The notes beneath the pieces were generated by a model that worked only from the letters and a program-made list of their open reading frames with translations, was not told where the DNA came from and searched no databases. DNA of 64,000 nt from Pyropia yezoensis (Eukaryota > Rhodophyta > Bangiophyceae > Bangiales > Bangiaceae): positions 27,684,951-27,748,950 of the forward strand of contig CM020620.1 in the NCBI GenBank assembly GCA_009829735.1, given 5' to 3'. The position numbers were made by a program, and so were the translations under genes. Positions 61,621 through 64,000 of the stretch are shown piece after piece (positions within the stretch are counted from its first letter, which is position 1; each line of letters begins with the position of its first letter).

Positions 61621-64000
61621 TTACAGTAGGCGTCGTCGCCTCATGTAAGGCATGAGGAGTTGGCGGGGTATATTCGCCGCTTGTTCCCAGGTGGGTGAGT
61701 CGTATCCGACCCACATAACCTTGACGTACCAGGGTCCTGGTAGGTCCGGGTCGGAGTGTCCGACCACGCTCTCTACTTGGTATGGAATACCATCCGGTCC
61801 CACCGGGTCATCTGACCGGTGGGTTGTAAGAGCTTCATGTAGCAACCCAGCCGGTACCGGCTGAGGGTGTTCCGGCTTCGGAGCAGGTGTGACATCATTC
61901 ACACTGATGCGTTGGATCTCCGTATCGGAGTGTAAGATAACAGAGTGGTCATCTCTATGGAGAATCTGGTACGGTCCCTTGACCGGTTGCATGAGCTTGT
62001 TCCCCCGGAACTTCTGGTGTCTGATGTAGACCCAGTCACCTGTCATCAGGGTAGCGTTTCGCACCCGTAGCCGGGCGTCGAAGTTCTTCTTGTATCGAAG
62101 TTGTGTACGGTCAAGGGCGCCCTTGAGCTTCGGTATCATCCACGATAGCTTGGCCAACCAAGCTAGGTGTATACGTTCGGCCGGTCTGTCTTTAGGTGAA
62201 TCATACCGAGTGCACCTGCCTGGCGGCAGCGTCAGGTTACCGGCGCCTAGTGGCATGACCCACTCCAGTGGGGCTATGTTCGTGCTCCGATGTGGCCTGG
62301 CATTGTATGCCAGGGTGAGTACGGACAGGAGCCTGTCCCAAGTGTTCGTGTGCTCGGCCACGTAGCACTGTAGCATCTTGACGATGGTGCGGTTGAACCG
62401 CTCCACCTGTCCGTTGGTCTGCGGGTGGTAGTCGGATGCCCGACGTGGTTCGATCCCGAACATGCCCATGACCTTAGTGCAGAATGCAGACGTCAGGTTT
62501 GCTCCGCTGTCGGAGAGGAGTTGCTTCATGACTCCGTATGCACTGATCCAGTGGTCAACCACTGCGTTCATGATGGTATATGCCGTATCATTCGGGATGG
62601 CTGCCGCTCGTGACAGCTTAGTGAATCGGTCTGACATGACTAGGATGTACCGGTTACCTTCTTCCGTTACCGGAAGTGGCCCGAGTATGTTGATAGCGAC
62701 CTGCTCGTTGGGCCCATTAGGTGGGAACAGTTTCATGGCAGACGCCTGCCTATGTAGACTCATGCGGTTACGTGCACAGGGGTGGCATCCCCTTACGTGG
62801 TCGACTACGTCGACGGCCATTGCTGGCCAGTAGAAGAACCTTCGCATTGCTGCGAACATACGAGAACCCCCCGGGTGTCCGGGTGTAGGGTTCTCGTGTT
62901 CTCGTTCCATGACGGCTTGCCGTAAGGACACGGGAACCACGATTTGATGTCGTTCATCGGCGGGTGCCCGCCGGTATTTGAGTCCGTCTTCATTCTCGGA
63001 GAAGATGCCGGCCGTCCCGGCCAGGAGGTTAGCGCGATGGCTTCTACAGTCGTCGTCATTGGTTTGTGCCTCGCGGAAGTCCGCGAGAGTCAGTGGGCAT
63101 GCTCGGTGTGCCATGATATGGTCAACCATACCTTGGGTGGCGTTACCCACCATGCAGACCGGTACCACCGGGATGTCCTCGTCCACCGGGCGGGTATCCC
63201 CGCTCGGGGTGTCGAGTCGAGACAGCGCGTCTCCGAGGTGGTGGGTTGACCCAGTCTTATACACGGTGCGGTAGTCGTGCTCGGCCATCTTCAGCCTCCA
63301 TCGGGCTAGCCTCCCATGGCTATCGGAATCCTTGTCACCAAGGTTGAGGAGCCATCGTAGGGGTTCGTGGTCGGACCTCACGATGAACCTGGAGCCCTCC
63401 AGGTATGGACGGAGCAGTTGCACTGCCCATATAACCCCGAGGCACTCACGCTCGGTGGCGCTATAGTTACGCTCAGCCGGGTTGAGTGTCCGGCTGAAGT
63501 ACCCTACCGGATGTAGGTCCGGGATAACGTTATCGGAACCGATCAAAGTCTCTCCCTGTAACAGGGTGCATCCCACTTGTGTATCGCACGCATAGACATC
63601 GATGACGAAGGTACCCCGTCTGTGCGGTAACGCAAGGACGGGTGGGGATAGTAGGGCTCGCGTCAGCGACTCGAATGCCTCCTCTTCGCTAGGTGAAGGG
63701 GGTTGAAGTACCTTGGGCAAGGTACTGCTCGTAAGAACCGTTAACGGTTTAACTATCCGAGCGAAGTCCTTGACGAACCGTCGGTATACGTTGCATATTC
63801 CCAGGAAGCTCTTGAGCTGCGTCTGGGTGCTAGGGAATCGGGCATCCCGGAGTGCCCGGGTATTGGCTTCAAGTACCCCTAGTCTACCAGGGGTTATCTG
63901 GTGGCACAGATACTCGACCGTCTGTTGGAAGAAGGCGCACTTCTTCAGACGCAGGGTTACCCCGGCGTCCCTCAAGAGGGTGAGTACCTCGTCAACATGT
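61621..64000 (-). CDS. pol: pol of element C: end of reverse transcriptase, RNase H, integrase, chromodomain-like tail
   Basis: Open from the right edge to TAA 61621-61623. From the N-terminal side: reverse transcriptase end (LLRDAGVTLRLKKCAFF), connection FLGICNVYRRFVKDFAR, RNase H (FVIDVYACDTQVGC, SATERECLGVIWAVQLL, RSDHEPLRWLL), integrase zinc region (HPGGSRMFAAMRRFFYW, CHPCARNRMSLHR), and core (INILGPLPVTEEGNRYIL, LLSDSGANLTSAF, HPQTNGQVERFNRTIVKM). The tail YVKVMWVGYDSPTWEQAANI is chromodomain-like. Same lineage type as B but clearly a different family. Confidence 0.92.
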   Translation of the reverse strand, partial: HVDEVLTLLRDAGVTLRLKKCAFFQQTVEYLCHQITPGRLGVLEANTRALRDARFPSTQTQLKSFLGICNVYRRFVKDFARIVKPLTVLTSSTLPKVLQPPSPSEEEAFESLTRALLSPPVLALPHRRGTFVIDVYACDTQVGCTLLQGETLIGSDNVIPDLHPVGYFSRTLNPAERNYSATERECLGVIWAVQLLRPYLEGSRFIVRSDHEPLRWLLNLGDKDSDSHGRLARWRLKMAEHDYRTVYKTGSTHHLGDALSRLDTPSGDTRPVDEDIPVVPVCMVGNATQGMVDHIMAHRACPLTLADFREAQTNDDDCRSHRANLLAGTAGIFSENEDGLKYRRAPADERHQIVVPVSLRQAVMEREHENPTPGHPGGSRMFAAMRRFFYWPAMAVDVVDHVRGCHPCARNRMSLHRQASAMKLFPPNGPNEQVAINILGPLPVTEEGNRYILVMSDRFTKLSRAAAIPNDTAYTIMNAVVDHWISAYGVMKQLLSDSGANLTSAFCTKVMGMFGIEPRRASDYHPQTNGQVERFNRTIVKMLQCYVAEHTNTWDRLLSVLTLAYNARPHRSTNIAPLEWVMPLGAGNLTLPPGRCTRYDSPKDRPAERIHLAWLAKLSWMIPKLKGALDRTQLRYKKNFDARLRVRNATLMTGDWVYIRHQKFRGNKLMQPVKGPYQILHRDDHSVILHSDTEIQRISVNDVTPAPKPEHPQPVPAGLLHEALTTHRSDDPVGPDGIPYQVESVVGHSDPDLPGPWYVKVMWVGYDSPTWEQAANIPRQLLMPYMRRRRLL

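Larger units (their letters stand above)
57669..64000 (-). mobile_element. Ty3/gypsy element C (minus strand, runs off the window)
   Basis: From the left: 3' LTR (57669-58032), polypurine tract, an accessory antisense frame on the plus strand, a 24-bp tandem repeat, then pol read on the minus strand from beyond 64000 to 61621. Gag, the primer site and the 5' LTR are outside. Inserted in gag of element D. The pol part seen is open throughout; the accessory frame has about one break. Age cannot be judged without the other LTR. Confidence 0.88.

Overview
The window is eukaryotic nuclear DNA from a very GC-rich, intron-poor genome. Its housekeeping genes are of eukaryotic type: cytosolic SRP54, Mediator MED13, an NDP kinase with a spliceosomal GT-AG intron, an ALG5-like glycosyltransferase and a DHDPS with an apparent N-terminal targeting extension. 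Coding sequence is strongly biased to G/C at third positions, proteins carry long Ala, Gly and Pro runs, and intergenic DNA is full of oligo(dC)/oligo(dG) tracts of 25-40 bases. A bangiophyte red alga (Porphyra/Pyropia type) fits best; this is inference, and another GC-rich alga is possible.

Layout. 1-519: last exon of an unrecognised gene with a poly(A) signal. 1608-3259 (-): Ala-rich, heptad-repeat, probably targeted or secreted protein. 3.3-8.4 kb: no gene seen, homopolymer-rich, with one tRNA-like sequence. 8.4-12.8 kb: two diverged PIF/Harbinger transposase copies in opposite orientation. 13.2-18.6 kb (-): old, heavily broken Ty3/gypsy element A. 18.8-19.8 kb (-): P-loop NTPase-like reading frame. 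21.1-22.9 kb: NDP kinase (+) convergent with an ALG5-like glycosyltransferase (-). 24.6-28.4 kb: a DNA transposon-like unit with 14-bp inverted ends and 22-bp flanking direct repeats around an 889-codon frame. 29.3-36.9 kb (+): MED13. 38.8-39.6 kb (-): cupin-fold protein. 41.1-42.3 kb (-): TrmO-like tRNA methyltransferase. 43.1-44.1 kb (+): DHDPS. 44.8-46.3 kb (-): SRP54. 46.7-47.6 kb: small inverted-repeat elements. 48.0-64.0 kb: nested Ty3/gypsy elements. B (whole length, 573-bp LTRs about 1% apart) sits in the leader of D, and C (minus strand, running off the right edge) sits in the gag of D.

The host genes are unrelated housekeeping functions (transcription, tRNA modification, lysine synthesis, protein targeting, N-glycan precursor synthesis, nucleotide balance), not an operon. 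The most unusual signals are: an accessory antisense reading frame, with a conserved C-terminal region, downstream of integrase in both B and C; the 24.6-28.4 kb transposon, whose family I cannot name; and two host genes whose frame changes inside C/G runs. That last pattern is either an assembly-length problem or real slippage.
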